From NCBI RefSeq assembly GCF_014636295.1, contig NZ_BMEC01000017.1, forward strand, positions 46,164 to 110,163: a stretch of 64,000 nucleotides of DNA, written 5' to 3'. Below are positions 1 through 9,573 of this stretch, piece by piece. The notes beneath the pieces are model-generated. The model made no database searches. It was not told the DNA's origin and was given only the letters and a program-made list of their open reading frames with translations. Origin of the DNA: Marivirga lumbricoides (GTDB lineage Bacteria > Bacteroidota > Bacteroidia > Cytophagales > Cyclobacteriaceae). Position 1 is the first letter of the stretch. Each line of letters begins with the position of its first letter. The translations under genes were made by a program, and so were the position numbers.

Positions 1-2
1 TT

Positions 3-1655
3 AAGCTCGATAATGATTTCCTGGATATTGAGTCCATAAATGCAAGTTATTTTGAAACCAGGGAGAGTGTTTTTTTGGATAAGCGGGATAGCTTGATGTC
101 CCAATTATTTGACGAACTAACCACACAACAGAATCAAAATAGCGATTATTTTTCCATCCGAAACGGCCTAAGAATTATTTCTGCCACATTAGAAACGTAT
201 AACAGTAAATTTCGAGTGCTTGCAGACAATGTTTATCAACGGGGTTTCAAAGACTATGGCTTGGAAGGTGAAATGCGTGAATATGCTCACCAGCTAGAGG
301 ATCAGGAGTCTGTTGATCTTTCACTTGTGCTTTCGCTTAGAAGACATGAAAAAGATTTTTTCTTAAGAAATGATCAGGCTTATATAGATGCTTTTAACAG
401 TTTAGCCCAGACAAATATCTTAAAGTTGGAAAAGCAAAAGGCAGATAGTGCAAAGCTGCGGCTATTGAAATCCTATGTAAATTCTTTTAATGAGTTGGTA
501 AAAGTTCAAAAAACTATTGGACTCAATAGCAATGAAGGCCTAAGGAAGGAATTGAATGATTTAACAATCTCTTTAGGAGAGGATTTTGCACATCTTTCTG
601 AATCCACTTCAGGGCAATCAAATTTTCTAATTAAGAGCGTTTTCATTGTATTTGTAATTAGTATAGTTGTGTGCCTGATTATTGCTTTAGTGGTGAGTTA
701 TTTTCTGTCTGCTAAACTTTCGGACCCAATTAAAAGACTTTCTGGCATTATGGAAAAGTATATGAATTCTAATGACAAATCTATTGATGATTTTCAAAGT
801 GGTATCACCAAGCCAGCCAGGGAGATAGAAAAGCTTTCTGATTCTTTTTTTATGCTAATGCACCAACGTGAATATCAGTTGAATGAAATAGAGTCAAAAT
901 CTCAGCAAATGGCCTTGAAAAATGATGAGCTGGAGAAATTGAATGATGAATTAGATAAATTTATTTATAGTACAGCACATGATTTAAGGTCTCCTTTGTC
1001 CTCTATTTTAGGCCTTATCAATTTACTGGAATATGATACTTCACATAAGAGTAAAATAGAGTATGCTGAAATGATGAAAAATAGCATTTCTAAAATGGAG
1101 CTATTTATAAAAGATGTAGTAGATTACAGTAAAAATAAAAAGTTAGAAATAGAAAATGCTCCGCTTAATATCAGGAAGTTAATTGAGGATGTCCTGGAAG
1201 AACATCGATTTATACCTTCTTATAAATATATGACCATTCAAACATCGATTGAAGGTGACGGAATAGTGTACACTGACTATAATCGATTGAAAATTATTTT
1301 CAACAACCTAGTTTCCAATGCTATTCGGTATTCAGATTCAGAGAAAGAAGAGCGTTTTATTCATATTAAAATATCCTATACTGAAGGGTATTTCAAGATG
1401 CTATTCGAAGATAATGGACAGGGAATAAGTGAATTACATTTAAAAAAGATTTTTAATATGTTCTACAGGGCCAATGAAAAGTCTGAAGGCTCAGGCCTGG
1501 GCCTGTTTATATTAAAAGAGACTATAATGAAGTTAGAAGGGAACATTAATGTTAATTCTGAATTAAAGGTAGGTACAGTTTTTGAAATTAATATTCCTAA
1601 TAAAGTTCCAAAAAATAATGAGCCATTACAACTTAAAATAGAGCCTGTTAGGTAA
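3..1655 (+). CDS. Sensor histidine kinase, 5' end cut by the window
   Basis: Membrane-bound sensor kinase that probably autophosphorylates on His and passes phosphate to an unseen response regulator. The frame is open back to base 3 with no stop, so the N-terminus lies outside the window; the TTG at 75 is not a convincing start. The visible part holds a mostly helical, probably periplasmic sensor segment, one transmembrane helix near nt 630-710, a HAMP-like linker and a short coiled coil. It then has a HisKA H-box (AHDLRSPL, His codon at 978), an N-box (NNLVSNAIRYSD), a G1 box (EDNGQGI) and a G2 box (GSGLGLFIL). No receiver or PAS domain is seen. The DLRSPL H-box is typical of Bacteroidota kinases. 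The stimulus is unknown. Confidence 0.9.
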   Translation, partial: KLDNDFLDIESINASYFETRESVFLDKRDSLMSQLFDELTTQQNQNSDYFSIRNGLRIISATLETYNSKFRVLADNVYQRGFKDYGLEGEMREYAHQLEDQESVDLSLVLSLRRHEKDFFLRNDQAYIDAFNSLAQTNILKLEKQKADSAKLRLLKSYVNSFNELVKVQKTIGLNSNEGLRKELNDLTISLGEDFAHLSESTSGQSNFLIKSVFIVFVISIVVCLIIALVVSYFLSAKLSDPIKRLSGIMEKYMNSNDKSIDDFQSGITKPAREIEKLSDSFFMLMHQREYQLNEIESKSQQMALKNDELEKLNDELDKFIYSTAHDLRSPLSSILGLINLLEYDTSHKSKIEYAEMMKNSISKMELFIKDVVDYSKNKKLEIENAPLNIRKLIEDVLEEHRFIPSYKYMTIQTSIEGDGIVYTDYNRLKIIFNNLVSNAIRYSDSEKEERFIHIKISYTEGYFKMLFEDNGQGISELHLKKIFNMFYRANEKSEGSGLGLFILKETIMKLEGNINVNSELKVGTVFEINIPNKVPKNNEPLQLKIEPVR

Positions 1656-1892
1656 TTACACGGGAATCAATGATATATGTATGCGAAATTTAAAAACCAA
1701 TGATTACTCATTGTGTAATCTAATTTTAGATTCTATATAAAGAGTTTAATATCTGGCTTATTTAAAAGTTCAAATATGGACATACTACTGTTCATAGATG
1801 TACAATGTATAAATGATATTTGTTTTATGTATCTAATTTACAGTGAGTTATGAAATGGTATGGTAGTTGGTTTTTCTAAATAAAAACTTATT

Positions 1893-2081
1893 ATGACAAG
1901 CTTACTACTTTTTTGCATTTTATTCATTCTATGTTGGCCATTAGCTATCCTATTATTAGTGCTTTATCCTTTTATATGGCTGCTATCAATTCCATTTAGA
2001 TTATTAGGAATAGCTGTTAATTTCTCATTCTCACTGATTGAGTCAATTCTTCTCTTTCCCTTCCGATTAATAAGGCGCTAG
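1893..2081 (+). CDS. Small hydrophobic membrane protein
   Basis: A 62-residue protein made almost entirely of hydrophobic residues, with two or three short membrane segments broken by prolines and a basic end (FRLIRR). It starts at ATG, has an A/T-rich leader and stands alone between the kinase and the thioesterase. I do not recognise the family. Short proteins of this kind are often missed, and the continuous hydrophobic pattern with a positive C-terminus argues for a real gene, but length alone does not prove it. Confidence 0.5.
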   Translation: MTSLLLFCILFILCWPLAILLLVLYPFIWLLSIPFRLLGIAVNFSFSLIESILLFPFRLIRR

Positions 2082-2144
2082 TTTTTGTCGATTTTCTTTT
2101 TTTTCAGTGATTAAGCTACTAACATTGCTCAGTAATTTAATCAG

Positions 2145-2543
2145 ATGGAAAAAGGATTTATCAAAGAAGTAATTATTCAGCCCAGTGATTTTGATCAGAT
2201 GGGACATGTGAATAATGTAGTTTATCTTCAGTGGGTTCAGGATGTTGCTGAAGCACACTGGAAGAGCATTTCTGATGAGGATTTATTAAAAGAATTTGTG
2301 TGGGTTGCCTTGAGACATGAAATCGACTATCTCAAAGAAATAAAACCAGGAGAAACCATTATTGCGGAGACTTTTGTAAAATCTATGGAAGGGGTGAAGT
2401 CAGAACGACATACAGTAATATCATCAGCTGATTCTGGTCAGGTAAAATCCAAAGCAATTACTTTTTGGTGTCTGCTTGATGCTAAAAGTAAGCGACCTAA
2501 GCGAATTCCGCAGGATCTTAAAGATTTATTCATAGCTCTTTAA
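2145..2543 (+). CDS. Acyl-CoA thioesterase, hot-dog fold (4HBT family)
   Basis: Probably a cytosolic enzyme hydrolysing an acyl-CoA. At 132 residues it matches single-domain 4-hydroxybenzoyl-CoA thioesterase-like proteins. Near the N-terminus it has the family pattern DFDQMGHVNNVVYLQW, in which the Asp (residue 13) is the usual catalytic acid and the HVNN turn starts the long hot-dog helix. Substrate cannot be told from sequence. It stands in the same direction as yaaA but with an 88-bp gap, so a shared operon is unproven. Confidence 0.85.
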   Translation: MEKGFIKEVIIQPSDFDQMGHVNNVVYLQWVQDVAEAHWKSISDEDLLKEFVWVALRHEIDYLKEIKPGETIIAETFVKSMEGVKSERHTVISSADSGQVKSKAITFWCLLDAKSKRPKRIPQDLKDLFIAL

Positions 2544-2631
2544 AATAAATCTAAGGACTAAAAATTCTTCGTTTAAATATGTAAGCCTAAACAAATAGAC
2601 GATTATTTTGTCATTCTAAATAAAAAAATAA

Positions 2632-3399
2632 ATGATTGCAATACTTTCCCCGGCCAAAAGCCTTGATTTTGACAAACAATTTAATTTAGAAGCTACTAAG
2701 CCACGTTTCTCTGCAGAAACAAATCAATTAATTGAAGTTTTGAAAGCTAAAAGCAGTGCCGAAGTACAGGAATTAATGAGCATAAGTGAAAAGCTGGCAG
2801 AGTTAAATGTAGAGCGGTATGACAATTTTAAGAAAAGAACACCTAAATATGCGAAACAAGCTGCATTAGCTTTTCAAGGTGATGTATACCAGGGAATGCT
2901 TGCAGAAAATTTTAGTAAAGAAGAGCATGATTTTGCACAACAACATATTAGAATCTTGTCTGGTTTATATGGTTTGTTGCGTCCTCTTGATCTGATTCAG
3001 CCTTACCGACTGGAGATGGGTACTAAGTTGAAAATAGGAGAGCATAATTCACTTTATAGTTTTTGGGAGGATAAAATTGCTAAACAGCTTATCAAAGATT
3101 TAAAAGAACAAGAAGATAATATTGTAATCAACCTTGCTTCCAATGAGTATTTTAAAGCAGCAGATAGAGATATCTTAAAGAAAAAAGCTCAGTTGATTGA
3201 TGTTGAATTTAAGGATTACAAGAATGGAGAGCATAAAATTATTTCCTTTTATGCCAAGAAGGCTCGTGGTATGATGGCAAGGTTCATTGTGAAAAATAAA
3301 TTGACAAAAGTAAATGAGCTTAAAGCTTTTGATACAGAAGGCTATTATTTTGATGATAAGGATTCCAATGAATCTTTACTTGCTTTTAAAAGAGATTGA
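2632..3399 (+). CDS. yaaA: Peroxide stress protein YaaA (UPF0246/DUF328)
   Basis: A 255-residue protein of the YaaA family, which in E. coli lowers free iron and protects DNA and protein during peroxide stress. It begins MIAILSPAKSLDF, the family N-terminal signature, and has the conserved GLYGLLRPLDLIQPYRLEMG stretch near residues 118-137 and a C-terminal KARGMMARF segment. Length is normal for the family. It starts at an ATG preceded by an A-rich leader. The biochemical activity of the family is still poorly defined. Confidence 0.95.
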   Translation: MIAILSPAKSLDFDKQFNLEATKPRFSAETNQLIEVLKAKSSAEVQELMSISEKLAELNVERYDNFKKRTPKYAKQAALAFQGDVYQGMLAENFSKEEHDFAQQHIRILSGLYGLLRPLDLIQPYRLEMGTKLKIGEHNSLYSFWEDKIAKQLIKDLKEQEDNIVINLASNEYFKAADRDILKKKAQLIDVEFKDYKNGEHKIISFYAKKARGMMARFIVKNKLTKVNELKAFDTEGYYFDDKDSNESLLAFKRD

Positions 3400-3441
3400 T
3401 CTGTTAAACATCCGCTTTCTCAATTTTTCTTCTTTTTGACC

Positions 3442-3449
3442 TACTTTTG
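3442..3449 (+). promoter_or_regulatory. Candidate -7 box (TACTTTTG)
   Basis: A perfect match to the Bacteroidota -7 consensus TAnnTTTG just upstream of the ATG at 3455. No clear TTG -33 box is seen at the expected distance. It lies very close to the start codon, so the leader would be extremely short. Weak support. Confidence 0.3.
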
Positions 3450-3454
3450 CAACT

Positions 3455-4479
3455 ATGATCAAGAAAAAATCTTATAGAATTAATAAAGCCGGCAATATTA
3501 AAAGATTGAAACTGGTTGAAGAGGCTATAGTAAAGCCTGAATCTAACCAGGTACAGGTTAAAATTCATTCTATTGGACTTAACTTTGCAGATATTTTCGC
3601 CATTCTTGGTTTATATGGAGCTACTCCAGAAGGCAGTTTTATCCCCGGTCTTGAGTATTCAGGTGAGATTATTGAAACTGGAGATGGTGTTGACAATTTT
3701 AAAGTAGGGGACAAGGTAATGGGAGTTACACGCTTTGGTTCTTACACTTCTTGTATCAATATTGAGGCAAATTATGTGACTCCTATTCCTAAAGGTTGGT
3801 CTTTCAATGAAGGGGCGGCATTTTTGGTTCAGGCATTAACGGCTTACTATGGTTTATATTACCTGGGAAACCTGCAAAAAGGAGCTACTGTGTTAATCCA
3901 TAGTGCTGCAGGAGGTGTTGGCTTACTTGCCAATCGCATGGCTCAAAAAACCGGTGCTTACACCATAGGTACTATAAGCAGCGCTAATAAAATTAAACTC
4001 TTAAAAGCGGAAGGATATCAGGATTATATTATACGTGATAAAAATTTCAGGTCTAATTTAGAGAAATCTTTGATTGGGAGGGAGCTCAACCTGATTATGG
4101 AATGCATAGGTGGTGAAGTATTTAAAATTGGCTATGATTTATTGGCACCACAAGGTAGGTTGATAAACTATGGTTCTGCAAGGTATGGCGATAACAGTAA
4201 TTCACCCAACTGGTTAAGGCTTGCATGGCTTTACCTTAGGAGACCAAAAATTGATCCTCAGAAGATGATTGAAAGTAATAAAGCGATTTTAGGCTTTAAC
4301 CTCATTTGGCTCTATGAAAAAAAGAGTTAATGGCGCAGATCCTTAAGGAACTGGAGAATTTGAGCTTGCCTGCTCCTCACATAGGACATGTTTTTAAGTT
4401 TCATGAAATGCATAATGCAATAAAGCTTTTTCAATCAGGTAAAACTACGGGTAAAGTAATTATTGAGGTAGATCATTAA
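3455..4479 (+). pseudogene. Zinc-type/quinone oxidoreductase (MDR family), frameshifted near the 3' end
   Basis: NAD(P)H-dependent medium-chain oxidoreductase resembling quinone oxidoreductase/VAT-1-like proteins. The GroES-like N-terminal half (NFADIFAILGLYG, PGLEYSG) is followed by a Rossmann domain with the nucleotide-binding AAGGVG turn. The first frame stops at 4330 after 291 residues, short for the family. One frame over, the sequence directly continues with a proper C-terminus (ELMAQILKELENLSLPAPHI, ending GKVIIEVDH) to a stop at 4477-4479. The break lies in a run of seven A at 4317-4323; one extra A restores a 341-residue protein of normal length. It may be a recent mutation, a sequencing error or transcriptional slippage. 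It ends 3 bp from the convergent TPR gene. Confidence 0.8.
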
Positions 4480-4482
4480 AGT

Positions 4483-5205
4483 CTATTTTCCTGAAATTTT
4501 ATCCTTAAAAAAGGTCCAAAATTCTCTTCTTTCATCTTTGGACCTCACTAGCCCTTTTAATGTATCCACCATTGTAGAGCTTAATTTTTTGGATGCCGGT
4601 TTAATTTCCGGAAGCGGTTCAGGTGATTTTTTCTGCAAGGGGACAGACTGATCCGAAGTATGACTTTCTTCCTTTCGCATACCAAAGTTCTGAGGATCCA
4701 GTGCTCCAGCTTCTTCAAAATGCTTATCGGCTTTCTTTCTATAGCCCATTTTTTCAAGTATTAAACCTAAATTGTTGTGAGAGATAGCATCTTCCGGATC
4801 AAGTTCTAAAGCCTTTTGGTAGTCCATTTTTGCTCCATCTAAATCTTGCAAGCCATCTTTAATAAATGCTCGGCTGGCATATCGGTAAGGGTTTTCAGGC
4901 TCCAGTTCTACGGCAAAATCAAAATCAGCTATAGCTTTTTCCGGGTTTTTAGCCATATAATGAATTAAACCTCTTTCTCCATAATAATGGGCTTCATTAG
5001 GAACAAGGTTGAGTGTTTTCGTTAAATCCGCTAAAGCAGCATTAAAATCTTTTAATTTAAAATAAGCTTTCCCACGTTGATAAAATGCGATGGGGTTATC
5101 TGGTATTTGCTCAATATATTTTGAATATAAATGGATTCCCTGTTTAAAATCACCTTTTTGACAATATGATGCCGCTGTTTCTAACAAAATACTTACTTCC
5201 TTCAT
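4483..5205 (-). CDS. TPR-repeat protein
   Basis: A 240-residue cytosolic protein built from about five tetratricopeptide repeats over residues 1-170, with repeat signatures such as AFYQRGKAYFKLKDFNAAL and NLGLILEKMGYRKKADKHFE. A polar linker and a basic C-terminal segment follow. No signal peptide is seen. TPR arrays act as protein-binding scaffolds; the partner is unknown. It converges on the frameshifted oxidoreductase and is preceded by a plausible promoter. Confidence 0.85.
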   Translation of the reverse strand: MKEVSILLETAASYCQKGDFKQGIHLYSKYIEQIPDNPIAFYQRGKAYFKLKDFNAALADLTKTLNLVPNEAHYYGERGLIHYMAKNPEKAIADFDFAVELEPENPYRYASRAFIKDGLQDLDGAKMDYQKALELDPEDAISHNNLGLILEKMGYRKKADKHFEEAGALDPQNFGMRKEESHTSDQSVPLQKKSPEPLPEIKPASKKLSSTMVDTLKGLVRSKDERREFWTFFKDKISGK

Positions 5206-5246
5206 CTCTATCTTAATTCTATTCCTTCAATTGCTTTTTAAAGCTT

Positions 5247-5278
5247 CAAAATTAGTTAAGTATTTAACTCCATGACAA
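5247..5278 (-). promoter_or_regulatory. Candidate promoter of the TPR gene
   Basis: Read on the minus strand, TAATTTTG (plus 5247-5254) matches TAnnTTTG exactly and a TTG (plus 5276-5278) lies 21 bp upstream, the usual Bacteroidota -33/-7 arrangement. The -7 box is about 40 bp before the ATG at 5205. No experimental support. Confidence 0.45.
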
Positions 5279-5339
5279 GAAAAATGATTAGGAATCTTTT
5301 CTTTTTTTGAAAAGCTCTTTTCAACATTCCCCTCAATTG

Positions 5340-6206
5340 TTACTTGCTTTTCTTTGTATTAGAATCTTCCATGAAATCCAAAATCCAATCATACGCCCTG
5401 TTGCGAGTATTGAAGAACTGCAGGATCATGGGGATATGTCTTTTATGCTTTTGAAGATGAAAATTAGGTTCTGGTACGTAGTTCTCATATTCGGTTAAGA
5501 AATCTTCTGTGGTTGAAATAATACCCGGTAAGGTTTTTCCTCCCATCATAATTAAAAGAGGTGGGTCATTGGTATCTATAAAGTAAATAGGAGAGGATTC
5601 CTTCCATTTTACGGAATCATTTGTAAAAGCTTTGAGATAAGAAGTACCCGGTGCATATCTTTTCATTCTGAGATAACTGTACATATCCAAACCTGCCGCA
5701 TCAATAAGAATGGCTCCTATGAGCGGATTTTTCATTCCTAAATTTGTGATATATTCTTCCTTTAAAGTTATTAGAGCAGCAATATGTCCCCCGGCTGAAT
5801 GGCCTGAAATAAAGATTTTATCCGGATTTCCTCCATATTCGGAGATATTTTCTTTTACCCATTGAACAGATTTTGCTGCGGCAGTGGCCATGTCATCAAT
5901 TTTGTACTCAGGGCTTAGTGGATAATTAATTATAACAGTTACAATTCCTTTTAATGCCATTCTTCTGCCCAAAAAACCATAAAGGTCTTTATTACCAGAG
6001 TTCCAGCTACCACCATGTATAAAAATCAATACTTTATCATCTCCACTAGCCTTTTTGGAAGCAAAAACATTTAGCTTTTTTTCAGGCAAAGAGTCAGAGA
6101 AATCTTTTGACAGATAAGTTATGTCCTTATGCTTTTTAACGGATAAAAGTGTGCACGATGATGTGAATAGGGTAATCAATAGAATGAAACTTAGTGATTT
6201 AATCAT
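5340..6206 (-). CDS. Lipoprotein alpha/beta-hydrolase (esterase, kynurenine formamidase-like)
   Basis: Probable surface or periplasmic esterase. The ATG at 6206 gives a clean lipoprotein signal (MIKSLSFILLITLFTSSC) with Cys 18 as lipid attachment site; a longer frame exists but would bury the signal. The catalytic domain has the oxyanion motif HGGSW and the nucleophile elbow GHSAGG, typical of the hormone-sensitive-lipase/BD-FAE-like families. The C-terminal HKRHIPMI segment probably supplies the catalytic His. Substrate is unknown. Confidence 0.85.
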   Translation of the reverse strand: MIKSLSFILLITLFTSSCTLLSVKKHKDITYLSKDFSDSLPEKKLNVFASKKASGDDKVLIFIHGGSWNSGNKDLYGFLGRRMALKGIVTVIINYPLSPEYKIDDMATAAAKSVQWVKENISEYGGNPDKIFISGHSAGGHIAALITLKEEYITNLGMKNPLIGAILIDAAGLDMYSYLRMKRYAPGTSYLKAFTNDSVKWKESSPIYFIDTNDPPLLIMMGGKTLPGIISTTEDFLTEYENYVPEPNFHLQKHKRHIPMILQFFNTRNRAYDWILDFMEDSNTKKSK

Positions 6207-6409
6207 ATTAATGTAAAGAATAGAAATTGCAGTTAACCGTTTACTTCTTATAGACAAGGTTTATATTTATTTCAATTCTATTCACTACGAAGAAACAGAT
6301 CATAATAGATTATTTAAATAGCTAAAATATTATTTAGCCTGTTCTCAAATAGGTAATAAGTGTATGATGGTTTACATTTGAGAGGTCAATTAAATACATT
6401 ATTCAAATT

Positions 6410-6814
6410 ATGGGAAATAACAAGGTACAACCCTGGATGAGAGGGTTTTTACTAATTGGTTCTGTTTATAATATTGCCTGGGCTATCTTTCTGTTTTATT
6501 TACCTGGTAGTTACATTAAATGGATTACTGAAGGAGCTCAGCAAATTAATAAATGGGTTACCTATCAAGCCATAGGAGTAGCTATTATAGGTGTTTTTAT
6601 GCTAATGGCTGCACTTTATCCGCTTAAATATCGGTTTCTATTAATTGTGGCACTGTTAGGTAAATCTTTAGGGGGGCTTATAGTTTACCTATTGATTATG
6701 GATTCAGTAGTGACTAAGAAATTTATTTTTCATTTGTTAATGAATGATTTGATATGGGCAGTTCCGCTCATTTTTATCACCGCAGCTGCATTCAAATCAC
6801 AAAACGACCGTTAA
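6410..6814 (+). CDS. Four-helix membrane protein, unknown function
   Basis: A 134-residue inner-membrane protein with four predicted helices (about residues 11-30, 50-69, 74-97 and 105-127) separated by short charged loops. The general shape resembles small DoxX- or DUF-type integral proteins, but I do not recognise the family. It starts at ATG, is divergent from the upstream esterase and lies 46 bp before the PIG-L gene in the same direction. Confidence 0.7.
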   Translation: MGNNKVQPWMRGFLLIGSVYNIAWAIFLFYLPGSYIKWITEGAQQINKWVTYQAIGVAIIGVFMLMAALYPLKYRFLLIVALLGKSLGGLIVYLLIMDSVVTKKFIFHLLMNDLIWAVPLIFITAAAFKSQNDR

Positions 6815-6860
6815 CTAGTATTTGTCTTTAATTTTATAAGGGAAGATTTAAAATTGTAGC

Positions 6861-9365
6861 ATGATTACACGATTATTAAAAGCATCATTAGTTTTATTAT
6901 TTTCTTTAATATCTGTTAGCTTATCGAAAGGGCAATATGAGCAGGAATACTCCTCTTCAGATATTTTACATGAACTTCAGAAACTACAAAACACCACACG
7001 GGTGCTTTACATTGCAGCCCATCCTGATGATGAAAACACCCGTTTGATAAGCTATTTAGCAAATGGTAAAAAATTTGAAACTGCTTACTTATCTTTAACA
7101 AGGGGAGACGGTGGCCAGAATGTGATAGGGCCGGAATTAAGTGAAGCGCTGGGGTTAATCCGTACGCAGGAGTTGCTGGCCGCCAGGCGAACAGATGGAG
7201 GTAATCAGTTTTTCACCAGGGCGAATGACTTTGGTTATTCCAAAAATCCATCAGAAACCTTTAATAAATGGGACAAGCAGGCCGTTCTTTCCGATGTAGT
7301 GTGGGTAATCAGGAATTTTCAGCCTGATGTAATCATCACACGTTTTAATGAAACACCAGGCACCACCCATGGCCACCACACGGCTTCAGCTATTTTAGCA
7401 AGAGAAGCTTTTACCAAAGCTGCAGACCCTAAAGTTTTTCCTGAACAGTTGCAATATGTTGAAGCCTGGAAAACGAAAAAGCTCTATTGGAATACATCTT
7501 CATGGTTTTTCAGTCTTGACAAAGAATTTTCTGAGGAAAAATACAGTAAAGTAAATGTTGGAGAGTACAATCCTGTTTTAGGCTCTTCCTACACTGAAAT
7601 TGCAGCCAAAAGCAGAAGTCAGCATAAGTCGCAGGCCTTTGGCTCATCAGGTCAGCGTGGCAAGGAAATAGAATACCTGGAACAGTGGGAGGGAAGCCCG
7701 CAAAATTCAGCACTTTTTGAAGGAATTTCCACAGGATGGGGCAACTATAAAAATGGAAAGCAAATAGCTTCCATAGTAAACGAGGCTATTGCTGACTATA
7801 ATCCGTTACAGCCTTCAAAAACTATTCCGCAGCTAATTCAACTTAAAAAGCTTTTAAAACAATTACCGCAAAGTGCTGTAAAATCTAATAAGCTTTCTCA
7901 AGTGGATCAACTGATTTTAGAAAGTAGTGGTTTTTATAATCTGTTATATAGTGAGAATAATTACGCTGCTCCGGGTGATAGTGTACTCATTAATTTAGAG
8001 ATAGTTAATCGTTCAGACGTAGATATTCAACTGGAAAAAGTGATTATTCCTAAAGTTTCTTTTCAACAAAAGTTTGAAACTAAACTCTTGAATGATGAAG
8101 TAATAAATAAGCAGATAGTAGTTAAAATAGCATCTGACCAGTCTTATTCCAATCCTTATTGGTTAAATGAAGATGAGGTGAATGGTCTGTACAAAGTAAA
8201 TGACCAGCAAAAAATAGGTCAGCCCGAAAATGCTGCGGCAATTCATGCACAAATCACATTGTTAGTGAATGGAGAGAAAGTGGAATTGAATTCCCCTTTA
8301 GTTCATAAAAGTAATGACAGAATAAAAGGAGAAGTAATTCAGCCTTTTTATATACTGCCTGAAGCTTCAATAAGCTTCTCTGATGAAGTCTTTATCTTCA
8401 CGGAGCAATCTCAGGTTAAGGAAATAGGAGTAAGTGTTAAAGCTTTAAAAAATAATGTATCCGGAAAGTTGGAAATAAAAATCCCTACAGGTTGGGAGCT
8501 TATTAACGATAACTCTTTGAGGTTTAATTCTTTGGATAAAGATCAAACCAGAAATTTTAAAATAAAAGTAAGGAGTGGCACAGAAACAGGTAAATTTTCT
8601 ATCAATGCTGCCCTGGTTTTAGATAATGGTATTACTATAAATAAAAAAGTGCAGAAAATATCATATGATCATATACCGGATCAGGTGATCATAAGAGAAG
8701 CACAATCCAAAGTTGTTTTAGCAGATGTTAAAATAAAAGGTCAGCTAATTGGTTATATAGAAGGAGCAGGAGATGCAGTAGATGAAGCTTTAAAAACGAT
8801 GGGATATTCTGTAGAATACATTGATATTGCTGCTGTATCAGTATCAGATTTAGAAAAATACGATGCTATAGTAGCAGGTATCAGAGCTTATAATACCAAT
8901 GAGGCTTTACAAAATAATTATTCAAAATTATTAGCCTACACAAAAGCAGGGGGAACTTATGTAGTGCAATATAATACCAGCTATAGTTTGCCTGATAAGG
9001 AGTTTTGGCCATATCCGCTTCAAATTTCGAGAGATAGAATTACTGTTGAAGAAGCAAAGATGGACTTTTTAGCGCCTAAGCACCAGGTTTTAAATTACCC
9101 GAATGATATAAAAGCGGAGGATTTTGAAGGCTGGGTTCAGGAGCGGGGCTTGTATTTTCCTGGGAATTGGGATGAGCAGTATCAGCCAATATTATCAGGG
9201 GCAGACCCGGGAGATGATACATTTAACGGAGCTCTTTTGGTAGCCGATTATGGAAAAGGAAAGTTTGTTTATACAGGTATTAGCTTTTTCAGGGAATTGC
9301 CGGAAGGCGTGGCTGGAGCTTACAGATTATTTGCCAATTTAGTAGCTCCGGTAGGTGTTAAATAA
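6861..9365 (+). CDS. Secreted PIG-L/LmbE-type deacetylase with C-terminal amidotransferase-like domain
   Basis: An exported zinc-dependent N-deacetylase-like protein of 834 residues. After a signal peptide (about residues 1-24) comes a PIG-L domain with the metal-binding AAHPDDE motif (near residue 52) and a later HGHH motif that would complete the site. The central part is beta-rich. The last 200 residues have a ThuA/GATase1-like region (DAIVAGIRAYNTNEAL). This architecture is common in Bacteroidota and is usually annotated PIG-L family deacetylase, probably acting on an amino sugar; substrate is not known. Confidence 0.88.
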   Translation: MITRLLKASLVLLFSLISVSLSKGQYEQEYSSSDILHELQKLQNTTRVLYIAAHPDDENTRLISYLANGKKFETAYLSLTRGDGGQNVIGPELSEALGLIRTQELLAARRTDGGNQFFTRANDFGYSKNPSETFNKWDKQAVLSDVVWVIRNFQPDVIITRFNETPGTTHGHHTASAILAREAFTKAADPKVFPEQLQYVEAWKTKKLYWNTSSWFFSLDKEFSEEKYSKVNVGEYNPVLGSSYTEIAAKSRSQHKSQAFGSSGQRGKEIEYLEQWEGSPQNSALFEGISTGWGNYKNGKQIASIVNEAIADYNPLQPSKTIPQLIQLKKLLKQLPQSAVKSNKLSQVDQLILESSGFYNLLYSENNYAAPGDSVLINLEIVNRSDVDIQLEKVIIPKVSFQQKFETKLLNDEVINKQIVVKIASDQSYSNPYWLNEDEVNGLYKVNDQQKIGQPENAAAIHAQITLLVNGEKVELNSPLVHKSNDRIKGEVIQPFYILPEASISFSDEVFIFTEQSQVKEIGVSVKALKNNVSGKLEIKIPTGWELINDNSLRFNSLDKDQTRNFKIKVRSGTETGKFSINAALVLDNGITINKKVQKISYDHIPDQVIIREAQSKVVLADVKIKGQLIGYIEGAGDAVDEALKTMGYSVEYIDIAAVSVSDLEKYDAIVAGIRAYNTNEALQNNYSKLLAYTKAGGTYVVQYNTSYSLPDKEFWPYPLQISRDRITVEEAKMDFLAPKHQVLNYPNDIKAEDFEGWVQERGLYFPGNWDEQYQPILSGADPGDDTFNGALLVADYGKGKFVYTGISFFRELPEGVAGAYRLFANLVAPVGVK

Positions 9366-9573
9366 GATAAATCCATATTCATCAAATATTTAGGGCCATT
9401 AGTCGATTAGTTACATATAAATATAAACATTTTACATACTTTCGTGTATAATGTAAGGACATTGCTGATGTACTATCTGTTTCTACAATTAAAAAGGTTG
9501 ATATTTTAGAAACCCTCCCCTGAAACTCAGTAAAAATCATTGAAAATTTTTTAATTAATTAAAGTAAGTAGAA

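Noticed and set aside
1717-1732. AATCTAATTTTAGATT hairpin after the first kinase
   Set aside because: Only two G-C pairs and no T-run; not enough to call a terminator.
2067-2258. Minus-strand 63-residue frame over the thioesterase start
   Set aside because: Overlaps the start of the thioesterase gene and shows no protein features.
5307-5498. Plus-strand 63-residue frame over the esterase end
   Set aside because: It is the antisense shadow of the minus-strand esterase.
9435-9465. TTACAT/ATGTAA pair as a MarR operator
   Set aside because: Six-base arms 13 bp apart are too weak to call in A/T-rich DNA.
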